A stretch of DNA of 64,000 bases from Muricoccus harenae (GCF_009848505.1 NZ_WWDL01000010.1:62001-126000), one strand, 5' to 3'; positions 47,726 through 56,948 are shown, counted from the first letter of the stretch. Program-made: numbers and translations. Notes: generated by a model from the sequence alone, not told the origin.

Positions 47726-47771
47726 ACACCATATGGTAGGTGGTGATGAAACTCAGCACGAGATATGGTGT
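47726..47771 (+). promoter_or_regulatory. Two NrdR-box-like sites upstream of the ribonucleotide reductase
   Basis: ACACCATATGGTAGGT (47726-47741) and GCACGAGATATGGTGT (47756-47771) match the NrdR consensus (ACACAATATATAGTGT) at about 10 and 12 of 16 positions. The offset is 30 bp, close to the 31-32 bp usual for tandem NrdR boxes. The outer halves form a perfect 10-bp inverted repeat (AACACCATAT and ATATGGTGTT). Confidence 0.6.
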
Positions 47772-47865
47772 TCACCGGGCCGATTCGCGGGGCCCGGACG
47801 CGAGACGCCGCCGGAAATCCGGCGGGCGAACTGCGCCATACCGAGTCCGACATGGAGCGTGCCGA

Positions 47866-50298
47866 ATGGACGGCTATCACCCTCATCCCGACGCCATGCC
47901 CGCTTTCCGGCGGGTGCGGGCGCTGCCGGGCCAGGCCTTCGGCGAGGCACCCCTTCCGGAGCGAGCGTTGGACGAGGGGATGGGCGTGGCGGTGGGCCGC
48001 CGCACCGTTTTCCGGCCGGAGGATGGCGAGGATTTCGGGCGCGTGGCCGACCGGGTCGCGGCGGGGAACATGAGCCTCGCGCCGGTGGCGGACGCCGTGG
48101 AGCAGGCGCGGCTGCGCAATGCCATCGCGACGGGGGCGCTGCTGACCTCCGGCCGCCATCTGCAGCATGGCGACGCCGCGCAGGCAGGGCGGAACATGGA
48201 GGTGTTCACCAATTGCGCGACGGCGATCGCCTCCTTCGCCGAGTTTTATCTGCTGCTGAACGGCTCCGGCGTCGGCCGGGCCTATGACGACGAGCTGTCC
48301 CTGGTGGATTGGGGGCAGGCGCCGGCGCTGATGCTGTATCTCGATCCATCCCATGCGGATTACCCGCGCGGCCGGGATGGGCTGCGGCGCTTCGGGATCG
48401 AGCTGGGAATCCTGCCCTGGGGCACGGATGAGGCCGGCTTCGATGCGGGTGCCGAGGCGCGGGTGCGGGAGTTCCTGTCGGCCGAGCTGCTGGCGGACCT
48501 GTCCGCCGCCCCGGCCGGGGCGGTGATGCACCGGGTCGAGGACAGCCGCGAGGGCTGGGCCAAGGCCGTCGAGCGGCTGGAATCCATGGCTTTCGAGGGC
48601 GCGCGGGACGGGGTGCTGGTGGTGGACCTGTCCGCCGTGCGCCCAGCGGGGAGCCCGATCAAGGGCATGCAGGGGCGGCCGTCCTCGGGGCCGGTTTCGC
48701 TGCTGCGCGGGTTGATGAACATCCGCCGCCATGTGCTGGTGCCGGCGCGGGAGCGCGATCCGGCGGGCGAGGCGTTGCAGCCCTGGGAGCAGGCGCTGCT
48801 GGTGGACCATTACCTCTCCGTCGAGGTGCAGGTGGGCGGGGCGCGGCGTGCGGCGCGCATGGCCACCAAGTCCTGGCGCGATGCCGGCGTGCTGCGCTTC
48901 GTGCGTGCCAAGTCCGAGGGTGGCCTGTGGACGGCGAATAACTCGGTGATGGTGGATGCGGAGTTCTGGGCCCGGGTGCGGGCGCCCGAGGGCGAGGCCG
49001 ATGCGCTGACCGCCCATGCCAAGGCGGTCTTCGCCGAGGTAACGCGCTGTGCCTACATCAATGGCGAGCCCGGCTTTATCAATGGCGACCGGCTGGAAGA
49101 CCAGCGGACCGGCAGTGCCTGGGAAAAGCCCGTGCATGACGATGGGCGGGATTTCCGCAGCGAGCGGTACCAGGTGGACCATGCGGCGGGGCTGCTGGCC
49201 GAGGCCTCGCGCCGCGCTTCGACCTCGCGCTTTCCGGTGACGACCAATCCCTGCGGCGAGATCACGCTGCATGTGACGGGCGGCTATTGCGTGATCGCGG
49301 ATTTCGCGCCGCTGCTGGCCTGCCCGCTGGATCTGGAGAGCTTCACGCCGGGCGAGGTGCCCGCGGATGCGGCCGCGCTGTGGGATGCGCGGGTAGAGGA
49401 CAGCGTGCGCCTGGGCGTGCGCTTCCTGATCCGGGCCAACCGGATGGATGCGCTCTATGGCGAGGAGGTCGCGCGGACCAACCGCATCGGCATCGGGCCG
49501 ACAGGGCTGCATGAATGGGCCTGGATGCGCTTTGGCCTGGGCTTTCACGACTTGCTGGACGAGGCGAAGTCCGGCGCCTTCTGGGCGGCGCTGGACCGGC
49601 TTTCGTCGCTGGCCAAGGAGGAGGCGGATGCCTATTCCGCCAGCCTCGGCATGGCGCGACCGGTGACGGTGACGACGGTGAAGCCGGCCGGAACCACGAG
49701 CAAGCTGTTCGGCCTGACCGAGGGCGCGCATCTGCCCGCACGCCGGCAGTATCTGCGCTGGGTGCAGTTCAAGGGCGGGAAGGACGAGCAGACGGGCCGG
49801 TGGCTGTCCGATTCCGATCCTCTGCTGGCCGAGTACGAGGCGCGGGGCTATCCGATCCGCACGCTGCGGAGCTTTCCGGGGATGAGCATCGTGGGCTTCC
49901 CGACCGTGCCGCTGGCGCTGCGGCTGGGGCTTGGCTCGAAGCTGGTGACGGCACCGGAGGCGAGCCCGGGCGAGCAATATGCCTGGCTGCGGCTGCTGGA
50001 GCGGCATTGGATCGGCGAGGCCCAGGGCAACCAGGTGAGCTACACGCTGAAGGTCTTCACCGACCAGGTGGACCTGGAATCCTTCCGCGCCATTATGCGG
50101 GAGGAGCAGCCGCGGGTGCGGTGCTGCTCGGTGCTGCCGAGCCGGCCGGATTCGGAACTGGGCTACGAGTACCTGCCGGAAGAGGAGGTTTCCGCCGGCA
50201 AGTTCGCCGCCATCGTGGAAGGCATCAGCGACCGCGCCGTGCAGGAGGCGGTGGATTGGGCCCATCTGCAATGCGCCAGCGGCGTCTGCCCGATCTGA
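47866..50298 (+). CDS. Adenosylcobalamin-dependent ribonucleotide reductase, monomeric class II (RTPR type)
   Basis: This enzyme reduces ribonucleotides to deoxyribonucleotides with coenzyme B12 as radical generator. The 810-residue protein has C117 in FTNCATAIASFAEFYLLLNGSGVG, the thiyl-type C463 in NPCGEITL with a partner C475 in GGYCVI, and the C-terminal redox pair C803/C808 in QCASGVCPI, a Cys-x4-Cys spacing like that of the Lactobacillus enzyme. TGLHEWAWMRF and KPAGTTSKLFGLTEGAH are conserved loop motifs. ATG 47866 follows GGAGCG; longer in-frame starts (47740) are likely upstream leader. Expression is probably repressed by NrdR. No B12 riboswitch was recognised. Confidence 0.88.
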   Translation: MDGYHPHPDAMPAFRRVRALPGQAFGEAPLPERALDEGMGVAVGRRTVFRPEDGEDFGRVADRVAAGNMSLAPVADAVEQARLRNAIATGALLTSGRHLQHGDAAQAGRNMEVFTNCATAIASFAEFYLLLNGSGVGRAYDDELSLVDWGQAPALMLYLDPSHADYPRGRDGLRRFGIELGILPWGTDEAGFDAGAEARVREFLSAELLADLSAAPAGAVMHRVEDSREGWAKAVERLESMAFEGARDGVLVVDLSAVRPAGSPIKGMQGRPSSGPVSLLRGLMNIRRHVLVPARERDPAGEALQPWEQALLVDHYLSVEVQVGGARRAARMATKSWRDAGVLRFVRAKSEGGLWTANNSVMVDAEFWARVRAPEGEADALTAHAKAVFAEVTRCAYINGEPGFINGDRLEDQRTGSAWEKPVHDDGRDFRSERYQVDHAAGLLAEASRRASTSRFPVTTNPCGEITLHVTGGYCVIADFAPLLACPLDLESFTPGEVPADAAALWDARVEDSVRLGVRFLIRANRMDALYGEEVARTNRIGIGPTGLHEWAWMRFGLGFHDLLDEAKSGAFWAALDRLSSLAKEEADAYSASLGMARPVTVTTVKPAGTTSKLFGLTEGAHLPARRQYLRWVQFKGGKDEQTGRWLSDSDPLLAEYEARGYPIRTLRSFPGMSIVGFPTVPLALRLGLGSKLVTAPEASPGEQYAWLRLLERHWIGEAQGNQVSYTLKVFTDQVDLESFRAIMREEQPRVRCCSVLPSRPDSELGYEYLPEEEVSAGKFAAIVEGISDRAVQEAVDWAHLQCASGVCPI

Positions 50299-50432
50299 AG
50301 CAGCCCCGACGCTTTACTCGAGGAAAAGATGGAGGTCCGGGGAATTCCTTTCCCCCGGCCTTTCTTCTTCTCCCCTGTCGGTGATCGCCCCCGCCGCTAT
50401 CGGCCCCCGCCGCTCGGGCCTACATCCCGCCC

Positions 50433-52301
50433 ATGCCCTTCCGCTTCCTTGAGTCCTTCGTCGACCCCATCGCCCCGCCCGGGGCGCGGGCCGCGAAGCT
50501 CCTGGGCGCGCCGGTGCCTGAGGCACCGCCGCCGCGGAGCCTGACCGGCTTCTATTGGCATTTCGCGCGGCAGGCGCGGGCGCTGGTGGTGGCGCTGTTC
50601 GTCACCGGCTTCCTGGTGGCGGTGCTGGACAGCCTGATCCCGGTGTTCATCGGGCAGGTGGTGGCGCTGCTGGGGCAGCATGCGCCGGAGGCGCTCTGGG
50701 CAGAGGCCGGGGGCAGCCTGCTGCTCATGGGCGGGGTGCTGCTGGTGCTGCGGCCGGCTGCGATCCTGGCGCAGAACCTGGTGACGAATCAGGGGATCAA
50801 CCCCGGCTTCACCAGCCTGATCCGCTGGCAGGCGCACCGGCTGGTCTCGCGCCAGGGCTGGGCCTTCTTCCAGGAGGATTTCGCGGGGCGCATCGCCAAC
50901 CGGGTGATGCAGGCGGGGCCGGCGCTGCGGGAATCGGTGGTCCAGACGATCACCGCTGTTTGGTACATCCTGGTCTACGGGTCGAGCGCGGTGGTGTGGC
51001 TGGGCAGCGCGGACTGGCGGCTGATGCTGCCGATCCTCGTGTGGTTCGTGGCCTATGCGGCCCTGCTACGCTTCGTGGTGCCGCAGATGCGGGACCGGTC
51101 CCGCGCCGCCTCCGAGCAGCGGAGCCTGCTGACCGGGCGGATCGTGGATGCCTATACCAACATCCTGTCGATCAAGCTGTTCGCCCGCGCTGAGCGGGAG
51201 GATGCCTTCGTGCAGGAGGGGGTGCAGGGGCTCACCCGGGCCTTCCAGCGGCAGTCGCGGATGGTGACGCTGAACGCGGTGCTGCTGTCCTCGCTCAATG
51301 CGCTGCTGCTTGTGGGGATGGCGACGGCTTCCATCGGGCTGTGGATGCGGGGCGAGGTGGGGGTGGCGACGGTGGCCACCGCCATGCCGATGGCCTGGCA
51401 GATCGCCAACATGTCCGGCTGGGTGGCCTTCAACGTGGCCGGGATCTTCGAGAATATCGGGGTGGTGCAGGAGGCGATGCGGAGCATTGCCGTGGAGCCC
51501 ACCGAGCCGGACCCGCCGGGCGCGCGGCCGCTGGTGGTGTCGCGCGGGGCGATCCGCTTCGAGGGGGTGCGCTTCGGCTATGGGCGCAAGGACAGCGCCG
51601 TGCTGGACGGGTTCGACCTGGAGGTGGCGCCCGGGGAGCGGGTGGGGCTGGTCGGGCATTCCGGGGCCGGCAAGACCACGGCGGTGAACCTGCTGCTGCG
51701 CTTCTTCCACCCCGAATCGGGGCGGATCCTGATCGATGGGCAGGACATCGCGGGGGTGACGCAGGAGAGTCTGCGGGCTGCCATCGGACTTGTGACCCAG
51801 GATACCGCGCTGCTGCACCGCTCCATCCGCGACAACATCCGCTTCGGCCGCCCGGATGCCTCGGAGGCCGAGGTGGCCGAGGCCGCGCGGCGGGCGGAGG
51901 CGGCGGAATTCATCGAGGCGCTGTCCGATTGGCGGGGGCGCGCGGGGTATGACGCCCATGCCGGGGAGCGTGGGGTGAAGCTCTCGGGCGGGCAGCGGCA
52001 GCGGGTGGCGATCGCGCGGGTGCTGCTGAAGGATGCGCCCATCCTGGTGCTGGACGAGGCGACCAGCGCCCTGGATTCGGAGGTGGAGGCGGCGATCCAG
52101 GAGCAGCTTTCGGCCCTGATGTCCGGGAAGACGGTGATCGCCATCGCCCATCGCCTGTCCACCATCGCGACGCTCGACCGGCTGGTGGTGCTGGAGGCCG
52201 GGCGGGTGGCGGAGAGCGGAACCCATGCGGAACTGTTGGCCCGCAACGGTGCTTATGCGCGGCTCTGGGCGCGGCAGTCGGGCGGGTTCATCGGGGCGTG
52301 A
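50433..52301 (+). CDS. ABC-type exporter, membrane and ATPase domains fused
   Basis: A 622-residue half-transporter. A long N-terminal part precedes six helices (about 45-320); the nucleotide-binding domain has Walker A GHSGAGKT, signature LSGGQRQRVAIARV and Walker B ILVLDEATSALDSE. Q-loop is GLVTQDTALLHRSI. The family exports lipids, drugs or peptides; the form with an extended N-terminus is common in alphaproteobacteria but its substrate is unknown. It is 135 bp after the reductase stop and stands before the ATP synthase operon; no link to either is evident. Confidence 0.88.
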   Translation: MPFRFLESFVDPIAPPGARAAKLLGAPVPEAPPPRSLTGFYWHFARQARALVVALFVTGFLVAVLDSLIPVFIGQVVALLGQHAPEALWAEAGGSLLLMGGVLLVLRPAAILAQNLVTNQGINPGFTSLIRWQAHRLVSRQGWAFFQEDFAGRIANRVMQAGPALRESVVQTITAVWYILVYGSSAVVWLGSADWRLMLPILVWFVAYAALLRFVVPQMRDRSRAASEQRSLLTGRIVDAYTNILSIKLFARAEREDAFVQEGVQGLTRAFQRQSRMVTLNAVLLSSLNALLLVGMATASIGLWMRGEVGVATVATAMPMAWQIANMSGWVAFNVAGIFENIGVVQEAMRSIAVEPTEPDPPGARPLVVSRGAIRFEGVRFGYGRKDSAVLDGFDLEVAPGERVGLVGHSGAGKTTAVNLLLRFFHPESGRILIDGQDIAGVTQESLRAAIGLVTQDTALLHRSIRDNIRFGRPDASEAEVAEAARRAEAAEFIEALSDWRGRAGYDAHAGERGVKLSGGQRQRVAIARVLLKDAPILVLDEATSALDSEVEAAIQEQLSALMSGKTVIAIAHRLSTIATLDRLVVLEAGRVAESGTHAELLARNGAYARLWARQSGGFIGA

Positions 52302-52380
52302 CGGGCACTCGGCCATTGCGGAAAGTGGCCTGAATGACGCAACAGCGGCGAGGATGCGTGTGTTGCGGTGCCGCACGCGC

Positions 52381-52409
52381 TTGACACCACATGGACGCCA
52401 ATTTAGGGA
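52381..52409 (+). promoter_or_regulatory. Likely sigma-70 promoter of the F0 ATP synthase operon
   Basis: A perfect TTGACA at 52381-52386 with a weak -10 region (TTAGGG or TAGGGA) 16-17 bp further on, 40-70 bp before the atpI start. The -10 match is poor, so strength rests on the -35 box and position. Confidence 0.5.
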
Positions 52410-52448
52410 CCCCCTGCCTTCCGGGGGGGTTAACCGCGGGAGAGCGAA

Positions 52449-52745
52449 GTGGAACACCGGGACGGCTTCGACGACCGACTGCGGAAGGCCAGGACCCGCC
52501 AGGGCCTGGATCCCGAACCTGTCAAGGGGACGGGAGGCCTGCCGACAGGACCGTGGGGAATAGGTTTCCGCGCGGGGGTCGAGGTGGTGTCGGCGCTTGT
52601 CGTGGGCGCTGCGATCGGCTTCGGGCTGGATCGCTGGCTCGGGACGTTCCCCTGGCTCTTCCTCGTTTTCTTCGTCGTGGGTGGTGCCGCAGGGGTGCTG
52701 AACATCTATCGGCTGTTCAATCCCCGGCCCGGCGCCCGACCGTAG
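52449..52745 (+). CDS. atpI: F0F1 ATP synthase assembly protein, AtpI/AtpZ-type
   Basis: A 98-residue inner-membrane protein with a charged N-terminus and two transmembrane helices (about 43-60 and 67-85: VEVVSALVVGAAIGFGLDRWLG and WLFLVFFVVGGAAGVLNIYRLF). The Gly-rich first helix with GLDRWLG is diagnostic for AtpI/AtpZ, an assembly helper for the c-ring and Mg uptake. The GTG start at 52449 is set by GGAGAG upstream. It is first in the F0 operon as in other alphaproteobacteria. Confidence 0.92.
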   Translation: MEHRDGFDDRLRKARTRQGLDPEPVKGTGGLPTGPWGIGFRAGVEVVSALVVGAAIGFGLDRWLGTFPWLFLVFFVVGGAAGVLNIYRLFNPRPGARP

Positions 52746-52775
52746 CGACCCGATTGGGAAATCAAGGACCGACCA

Positions 52776-53531
52776 GTGGCCGCCGAAGGCAAGACGATCG
52801 ACGCGCTGAGCCAGTTCGAGCTGATCCCGGTCCTGGGCCCGGTCGGCCGGGCTGTGGGCTTCTCCCAATCCAACGCGCATATGCTGCTGGCGGTGGGGCT
52901 GGTGTCCCTGCTGATGCTGGCTGGCATCCGCAAGCGGGCCCTGGTGCCTGGCCGCCTGCAGGCGGCCTCCGAGATGTTCTACGAGTTCATCGAGAACCTC
53001 GTGACCGGCCAGGTGGGGCATGAGGGGAAGAAGTACTTCCCCTTCGTCTTCGCGCTGTTCATGTTCGTGCTGTTCGGCAACCTGATCGGCCTGCTGCCCT
53101 ACGCCTTCACCTACACCAGCCATATCGCCGTCACGCTCGGCCTCGCAGCCACCGTGTTCTTCGTGACGACGATCGTGGCGCTGGCGCTGCACGGCAAGAA
53201 GTTCTTCGGCTACTTCTTCCCCGAGGGCGCGCCGCTCTGGCTGGCGCCCATCATCGTGCCGGTCGAGCTGGTGTCCTACCTCTCCCGGCCGATCAGCCTC
53301 TCCGTGCGTCTCTTCGCCAACATGGTGGCGGGCCACGTGTTGCTGAAGGTCTTCGCGACCTTCGTCGTCCTCCTCGGCGGTTTGGGCATGATCGGGCCGG
53401 TGGCCGCGCTCCTGCCGCTCTCCGTCAACGTGCTGCTCGTCGGGTTCGAGATCCTGGTGGCCTTCCTGCAGGCCTATGTGTTCGCGATCCTGACCTGCAT
53501 CTACCTGCACGACGCGGTGCATCTGCACTGA
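52776..53531 (+). CDS. atpB: ATP synthase F0 subunit a
   Basis: Subunit a forms the two proton half-channels beside the c-ring. The 251-residue protein has five to six helices; the essential Arg is in [17 protein letters not shown] (SVRLFANM), and [13 protein letters not shown] is the family block. [17 protein letters not shown] is typical of the alphaproteobacterial form. It starts with GTG 52776, 31 bp after atpI, and is followed by atpE 46 bp later. Confidence 0.97.
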   Translation: MAAEGKTIDALSQFELIPVLGPVGRAVGFSQSNAHMLLAVGLVSLLMLAGIRKRALVPGRLQAASEMFYEFIENLVTGQVGHEGKKYFPFVFALFMFVLFGNLIGLLPYAFTYTSHIAVTLGLAATVFFVTTIVALALHGKKFFGYFFPEGAPLWLAPIIVPVELVSYLSRPISLSVRLFANMVAGHVLLKVFATFVVLLGGLGMIGPVAALLPLSVNVLLVGFEILVAFLQAYVFAILTCIYLHDAVHLH

Positions 53532-53577
53532 CCGCGCCGGCAAACTCTGCAACCGCTCAACAAGGAAGAGTCCTCCG

Positions 53578-53817
53578 ATGAACGATCCTGCCGCCTACCT
53601 CGGCGCCTTCAAGGCGCTCGGCGCCGGCATCGCCGTCTTCGCGCTGTTCGGCGTGGGTCTCGCGCTTGGCAACATCTTCTCGACGCTGATCTCGTCGGTT
53701 GCCCGCAACCCGTCCGCCCGCGACACCGTGTTCCCGATCGGCATTCTCGGCTTCGCCCTGACGGAAGCCGTCGCGCTCTTCGCGCTGCTGATCGCCTTCC
53801 TGATCCTCTTCGCCTGA
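53578..53817 (+). CDS. atpE: ATP synthase F0 subunit c
   Basis: The 79-residue proteolipid forms the proton-driven rotor ring. Two helices flank the polar loop [11 protein letters not shown]; the proton-carrying acid is E63 in [13 protein letters not shown]. The first helix has the Gly-rich GVGLALG pattern (about 25-31) used for packing. ATG 53578 follows AAGGAAGAG. Strong expression is likely since its ribosome binding site is the best in the operon. Confidence 0.97.
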   Translation: MNDPAAYLGAFKALGAGIAVFALFGVGLALGNIFSTLISSVARNPSARDTVFPIGILGFALTEAVALFALLIAFLILFA

Positions 53818-53872
53818 TCGGGTCCGCGGCGCGGCCGGGGAATCCCCCGGCCGTCCGCCGCGGGACGGAGAC

Positions 53873-54631
53873 ATGATGACCCGCCTCCTGCACGCGACGG
53901 CGCTGGCACTCCTGCTTTCGCAGAGTCCGGTCGCCCTGGCCCAGCAAGTTACGGCCCCCGCGCCCACCGGCTTGGTGCAGACCACCGGGCCCCTGCCGGG
54001 CCAGCAGGGGGAAAGCGTACCCGTGCAGGCGGACAGTGACCGCCATCGCGCGGTCACCGAGGCTCAGCGGACGGAAGCCGAGTACCAGGCTGCCGCCCGT
54101 TCCGACGCCGATGCCGGCGGCATGCCGCAGCTTGACTTCGGCAACCCGCTGATGATCTCCCAGGTAGTCTGGCTGTTCGTCATCTTCGGCGCGCTGGTCT
54201 TCCTCTGCTATCAATACCTGCTGCCGCCTGTCGCAGCGGTGCTCGAGGACCGGCGGGCCCGCATCGCGGCCGACCTGGACGCGGCGCGTGACGCCCGCGC
54301 CGAGGCCGAGGCCGCCGAGGCCGGCCGCCGGGACAGCACGGCGCGCGCCCGCGCCGAGGCCCAGGCCTCGATCGCCGCCGCGACCCAGGCCGCCCAGGCC
54401 GAATCCGCCGCCCGCGCCGAGGCGCTGGCCGAGCGGCTGAATAAGCAGATCGCCGAGGCCGAGGCCCGTATCGGCGCTGCCCGCACCGCCGCCATGGGCG
54501 CGCTGCGCGAGGTGGCCACCGATGCGACCGAAGCCATGGTCCAGCGCCTGTCCGGCGTGACGGACAAGGCGGCCGTCGCGGCCGCCGTCCAGCGGGAGCT
54601 CGCGGCCCGCAACCTAAAGCCGGCCGGCTGA
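53873..54631 (+). CDS. atpG: ATP synthase F0 subunit b' with exported N-terminal extension
   Basis: One of two b-type stalk subunits that hold F1 to F0. The single anchor helix is ISQVVWLFVIFGALVFLCYQYLL (about 96-118), followed by the Ala/Glu/Arg-rich coiled coil to residue 252. Unlike usual b' proteins, about 95 residues precede the helix, starting with a signal-peptide-like segment (MTRLLHATALALLLSQSPVALAQQ) and a Gln/Pro-rich linker. Order b' before b, 14 bp apart, is normal in Rhodospirillales. Its start is ATG 53873 (second ATG 53876). Confidence 0.9.
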   Translation: MMTRLLHATALALLLSQSPVALAQQVTAPAPTGLVQTTGPLPGQQGESVPVQADSDRHRAVTEAQRTEAEYQAAARSDADAGGMPQLDFGNPLMISQVVWLFVIFGALVFLCYQYLLPPVAAVLEDRRARIAADLDAARDARAEAEAAEAGRRDSTARARAEAQASIAAATQAAQAESAARAEALAERLNKQIAEAEARIGAARTAAMGALREVATDATEAMVQRLSGVTDKAAVAAAVQRELAARNLKPAG

Positions 54632-54644
54632 GAGGGGGCACGCC

Positions 54645-55151
54645 ATGCACCATTACGAACATTTCTGGCTGGATCCGAAGTTCTGGGTCGCCGTCTCTTT
54701 CATCCTCTTCGTGGCCCTGCTGGGGCGGATGATCTGGTCCAAGGTCGCCGCGCTGCTGGATGCCCGGGCCGCGCAGGTGCGAGCCGAGCTGGCCGAGGCG
54801 ACCCGGCTGCGCGAGGAAGCGGAGACCATGCGTAAGCAGGCGGAGGCGGAGCGGGCCGAGGCCATGCAGGAGGCTGAGGCGATGATCGCCCGCGCCCGTG
54901 CCGAGGCTGAGCGCGTGGCGGTCGCCGCTGCCGCCGAGGCCGAGGCGAATGCCGCCCGGCGCGAGCGCATGGCTATGGACCGCATCGCCGCGGCCGAGAG
55001 CAGTGCCGTGGCCGAGGTGCGCCAGGCCGCTGCCGAGATCGCGGCCGCCGCCGCGCGCTCGGTCATCGCGGAGAAGCTGACGCCCGAGGCGGATGCCGCC
55101 ATGGTGGACAAGGCGGTTGCCGACCTGCCCCGCGCGCTGCGCGCCGCCTGA
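54645..55151 (+). CDS. atpF: ATP synthase F0 subunit b
   Basis: The second b-type subunit of the peripheral stalk, 168 residues. An N-terminal membrane helix (FWVAVSFILFVALLGRMIW, about 13-31) precedes a long coiled coil rich in Ala, Glu and Arg (35-168). It is 14 bp after b'. The strong hairpin after its stop ends the F0 operon; the F1 genes are in a different locus, as usual in alphaproteobacteria. Confidence 0.95.
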   Translation: MHHYEHFWLDPKFWVAVSFILFVALLGRMIWSKVAALLDARAAQVRAELAEATRLREEAETMRKQAEAERAEAMQEAEAMIARARAEAERVAVAAAAEAEANAARRERMAMDRIAAAESSAVAEVRQAAAEIAAAAARSVIAEKLTPEADAAMVDKAVADLPRALRAA

Positions 55152-55202
55152 GGTTGCCGACCGAACATTCCGCGGCCTTCGGGCGCGGATCCGAACTGAA
55201 TG

Positions 55203-55227
55203 ACGGGGGCCTTGCGGCCCCCGTTTT
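55203..55227 (+). terminator. Intrinsic terminator of the F0 ATP synthase operon
   Basis: A 9-bp GC stem (ACGGGGGCC 55203-55211 with GGCCCCCGT 55216-55224), TTGC loop and a TTTT tail, 51 bp after the atpF stop. Confidence 0.9.
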
Positions 55228-55282
55228 CATTTCGGTGCGACCCGCCTAGCCTCCCCGTAGAATCCAAGCGGGGAGACTTCGG

Positions 55283-56875
55283 ATGCGACGACTACTCTTG
55301 GCCGGCGCCGCGGCGCTGATGCTTTGCGCGGGGACGGGCATCGGTGCCGGTGCGGCCCAGGCGGCGACCTTCCGCTGGGCCAATGACGGCGACGTCAATT
55401 CCATGGACCCGTATGCGCGGAACGAAACCTTCCTCCTCTCCTTCACCGCGAACATCTACGAGCCGCTGGTCCGCCGGAACCGGGAGCTGAAGGTCGAGCC
55501 GGCGCTAGCCGTCTCTTGGTCGCAGCCCTCGCCGACCGTGTGGCGGCTGAACCTGCGCCAGGGCGTGAAGTTCCACGATGGCTCGCCCTTCACCGCGGAT
55601 GACGTGGTGTTCAGCGCCACGCGGGTGCGGGCGCAGGGCTCGAACCTCACTTCCGTGCTCTCCTCGGTGAAGGAAGTGCGCAAGGTCGACGACTTCACCG
55701 TCGAGTTCGAGACGCATGCCCCGGACCCGATCTTCCTCGAGGAGATCACCACCTGGACGATGATGTCCAAGCGCTGGGCCGAGGCGAACAACGCCACCCA
55801 GGCGGTGGACCTGACCTCGGGCCAGGAGAACTTCGCCACCCGCAACGCGAACGGCACCGGGCCCTTCATGCTTGCGAGCCGTGAGCCGGACCGACGCACG
55901 GTCCTGCGCGCGAACCCGAACTGGTGGGACAAGCCGGAGCACAATCTCGACGAGGTGGTGTTCAACGTCATCGGCAACGACGCCACCCGGATCGCCGCCC
56001 TGCTCTCGGGCGAGGTGGACATGGTCTACACCGTGCCGCCGCAGGACACGGAGCGGCTGAGCCGCGCGCCGAACGTGCGCATCCACCAGGGGCCCGAGCT
56101 GCGGACGGTCTTCCTCGGCTTCGACCAATCGCGCGACGAGCTGCTGAAGTCGGATGTGAAAGGCAAGAACCCGTTCCGCGACGTGCGGGTGCGCCGGGCC
56201 TTCCAGCAGGCGATCGACCTGGAGGCGATCAAGACGCGCATCATGCGCGGCCAGTCCCGCCCGACTAATCTGATGATCGGACCGGGGGTGAATGGCTGGA
56301 CCGAGGCGGCCGATCGCATCGTGCGCCCGAACATCGATGGCGCGAAGCGGCTGCTGGCGGAGGCGGGCTATCCCAACGGCTTCGGCGTGACGATGGACTG
56401 CCCGAACGACCGCTACGTGAACGACGAGGCGATCTGCACGGCCGTCGTCTCGATGCTGGCGCGCATCGGAGTGCGCGTGACGCTGAACGCCCAGACCCGC
56501 GCGCGCTACTTCGCCGAGATCCTGGCGCCCCGCTACCAGACGAGCTTCTACCTGCTTGGCTGGACGCCCACGACCTATGATGCCCACAACACGCTCTACA
56601 ACATCATGGGGACGCGGGGCGGCACGCGTGGCGTGTTCAACTCCGGTGGCTGGAGCAACGCCCGCTTCGACCAGCTGACGGATCAGATCGCGGTGGAGCT
56701 GGATGCCACAAAGCGGCAGCAGATGATCGACGAGGCGATGAAAATTCACGCCGACGAGGTCGGGCACATCCCGCTGCACCAGCAGGTGGTGGTCTGGGCC
56801 GCGCGCCAGAACATCTCGCTGCAGCTGATGTCGGATAACTACTTCCCGCTTCGCTACGTGCGCGTGGGGCAGTAG
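55283..56875 (+). CDS. ABC transporter substrate-binding protein, family 5 (peptide/nickel type)
   Basis: A 530-residue periplasmic receptor with a Sec signal peptide (MRRLLLAGAAALMLCAGTGIGAGAAQAA). It belongs to the DppA/OppA family: RWANDGDVNSMDPYARNETFLLSFTANIYEPLVRRN, RLNLRQGVKFHDGSPFTADDVVFSATR (family signature) and NGTGPFMLASREPDR. Ligand could be a dipeptide, opine or similar; permease and ATPase genes are not adjacent, so it may be an orphan receptor or the first part of a split locus. ATG 55283 follows GGGGAGA. A pair of hairpins and a long terminator follow. Confidence 0.9.
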   Translation: MRRLLLAGAAALMLCAGTGIGAGAAQAATFRWANDGDVNSMDPYARNETFLLSFTANIYEPLVRRNRELKVEPALAVSWSQPSPTVWRLNLRQGVKFHDGSPFTADDVVFSATRVRAQGSNLTSVLSSVKEVRKVDDFTVEFETHAPDPIFLEEITTWTMMSKRWAEANNATQAVDLTSGQENFATRNANGTGPFMLASREPDRRTVLRANPNWWDKPEHNLDEVVFNVIGNDATRIAALLSGEVDMVYTVPPQDTERLSRAPNVRIHQGPELRTVFLGFDQSRDELLKSDVKGKNPFRDVRVRRAFQQAIDLEAIKTRIMRGQSRPTNLMIGPGVNGWTEAADRIVRPNIDGAKRLLAEAGYPNGFGVTMDCPNDRYVNDEAICTAVVSMLARIGVRVTLNAQTRARYFAEILAPRYQTSFYLLGWTPTTYDAHNTLYNIMGTRGGTRGVFNSGGWSNARFDQLTDQIAVELDATKRQQMIDEAMKIHADEVGHIPLHQQVVVWAARQNISLQLMSDNYFPLRYVRVGQ

Positions 56876-56890
56876 GCGAGGGGCTGGTTG

Positions 56891-56948
56891 GCGCTGGGGA
56901 AGGCTCTGCCTTCCCCAGCGCCCTCCGCCAGGAACCTGAGGTTCCTGG
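56891..56948. repeat. Intergenic double-hairpin element
   Basis: Perfect 14-bp arms GCGCTGGGGAAGGC (56891-56904) and their complement (56908-56921), loop TCT, then CCTCCGCC and a second hairpin CCAGGAAC (56928-56935) with GTTCCTGG (56941-56948). It is like the first hairpin at 40897: same TCT loop, GGCTCTGCC core and following CCTCCGCC. Confidence 0.7.

Noticed and set aside
47612-47865. Cobalamin riboswitch before the B12-dependent reductase
   Set aside because: I found no B12-box-like core; the visible symmetry fits NrdR boxes better.
47740-47865. Longer N-terminus for the ribonucleotide reductase
   Set aside because: The added 42 residues are basic leader-like sequence and overlap the NrdR-like sites; ATG 47866 has a better ribosome binding site.
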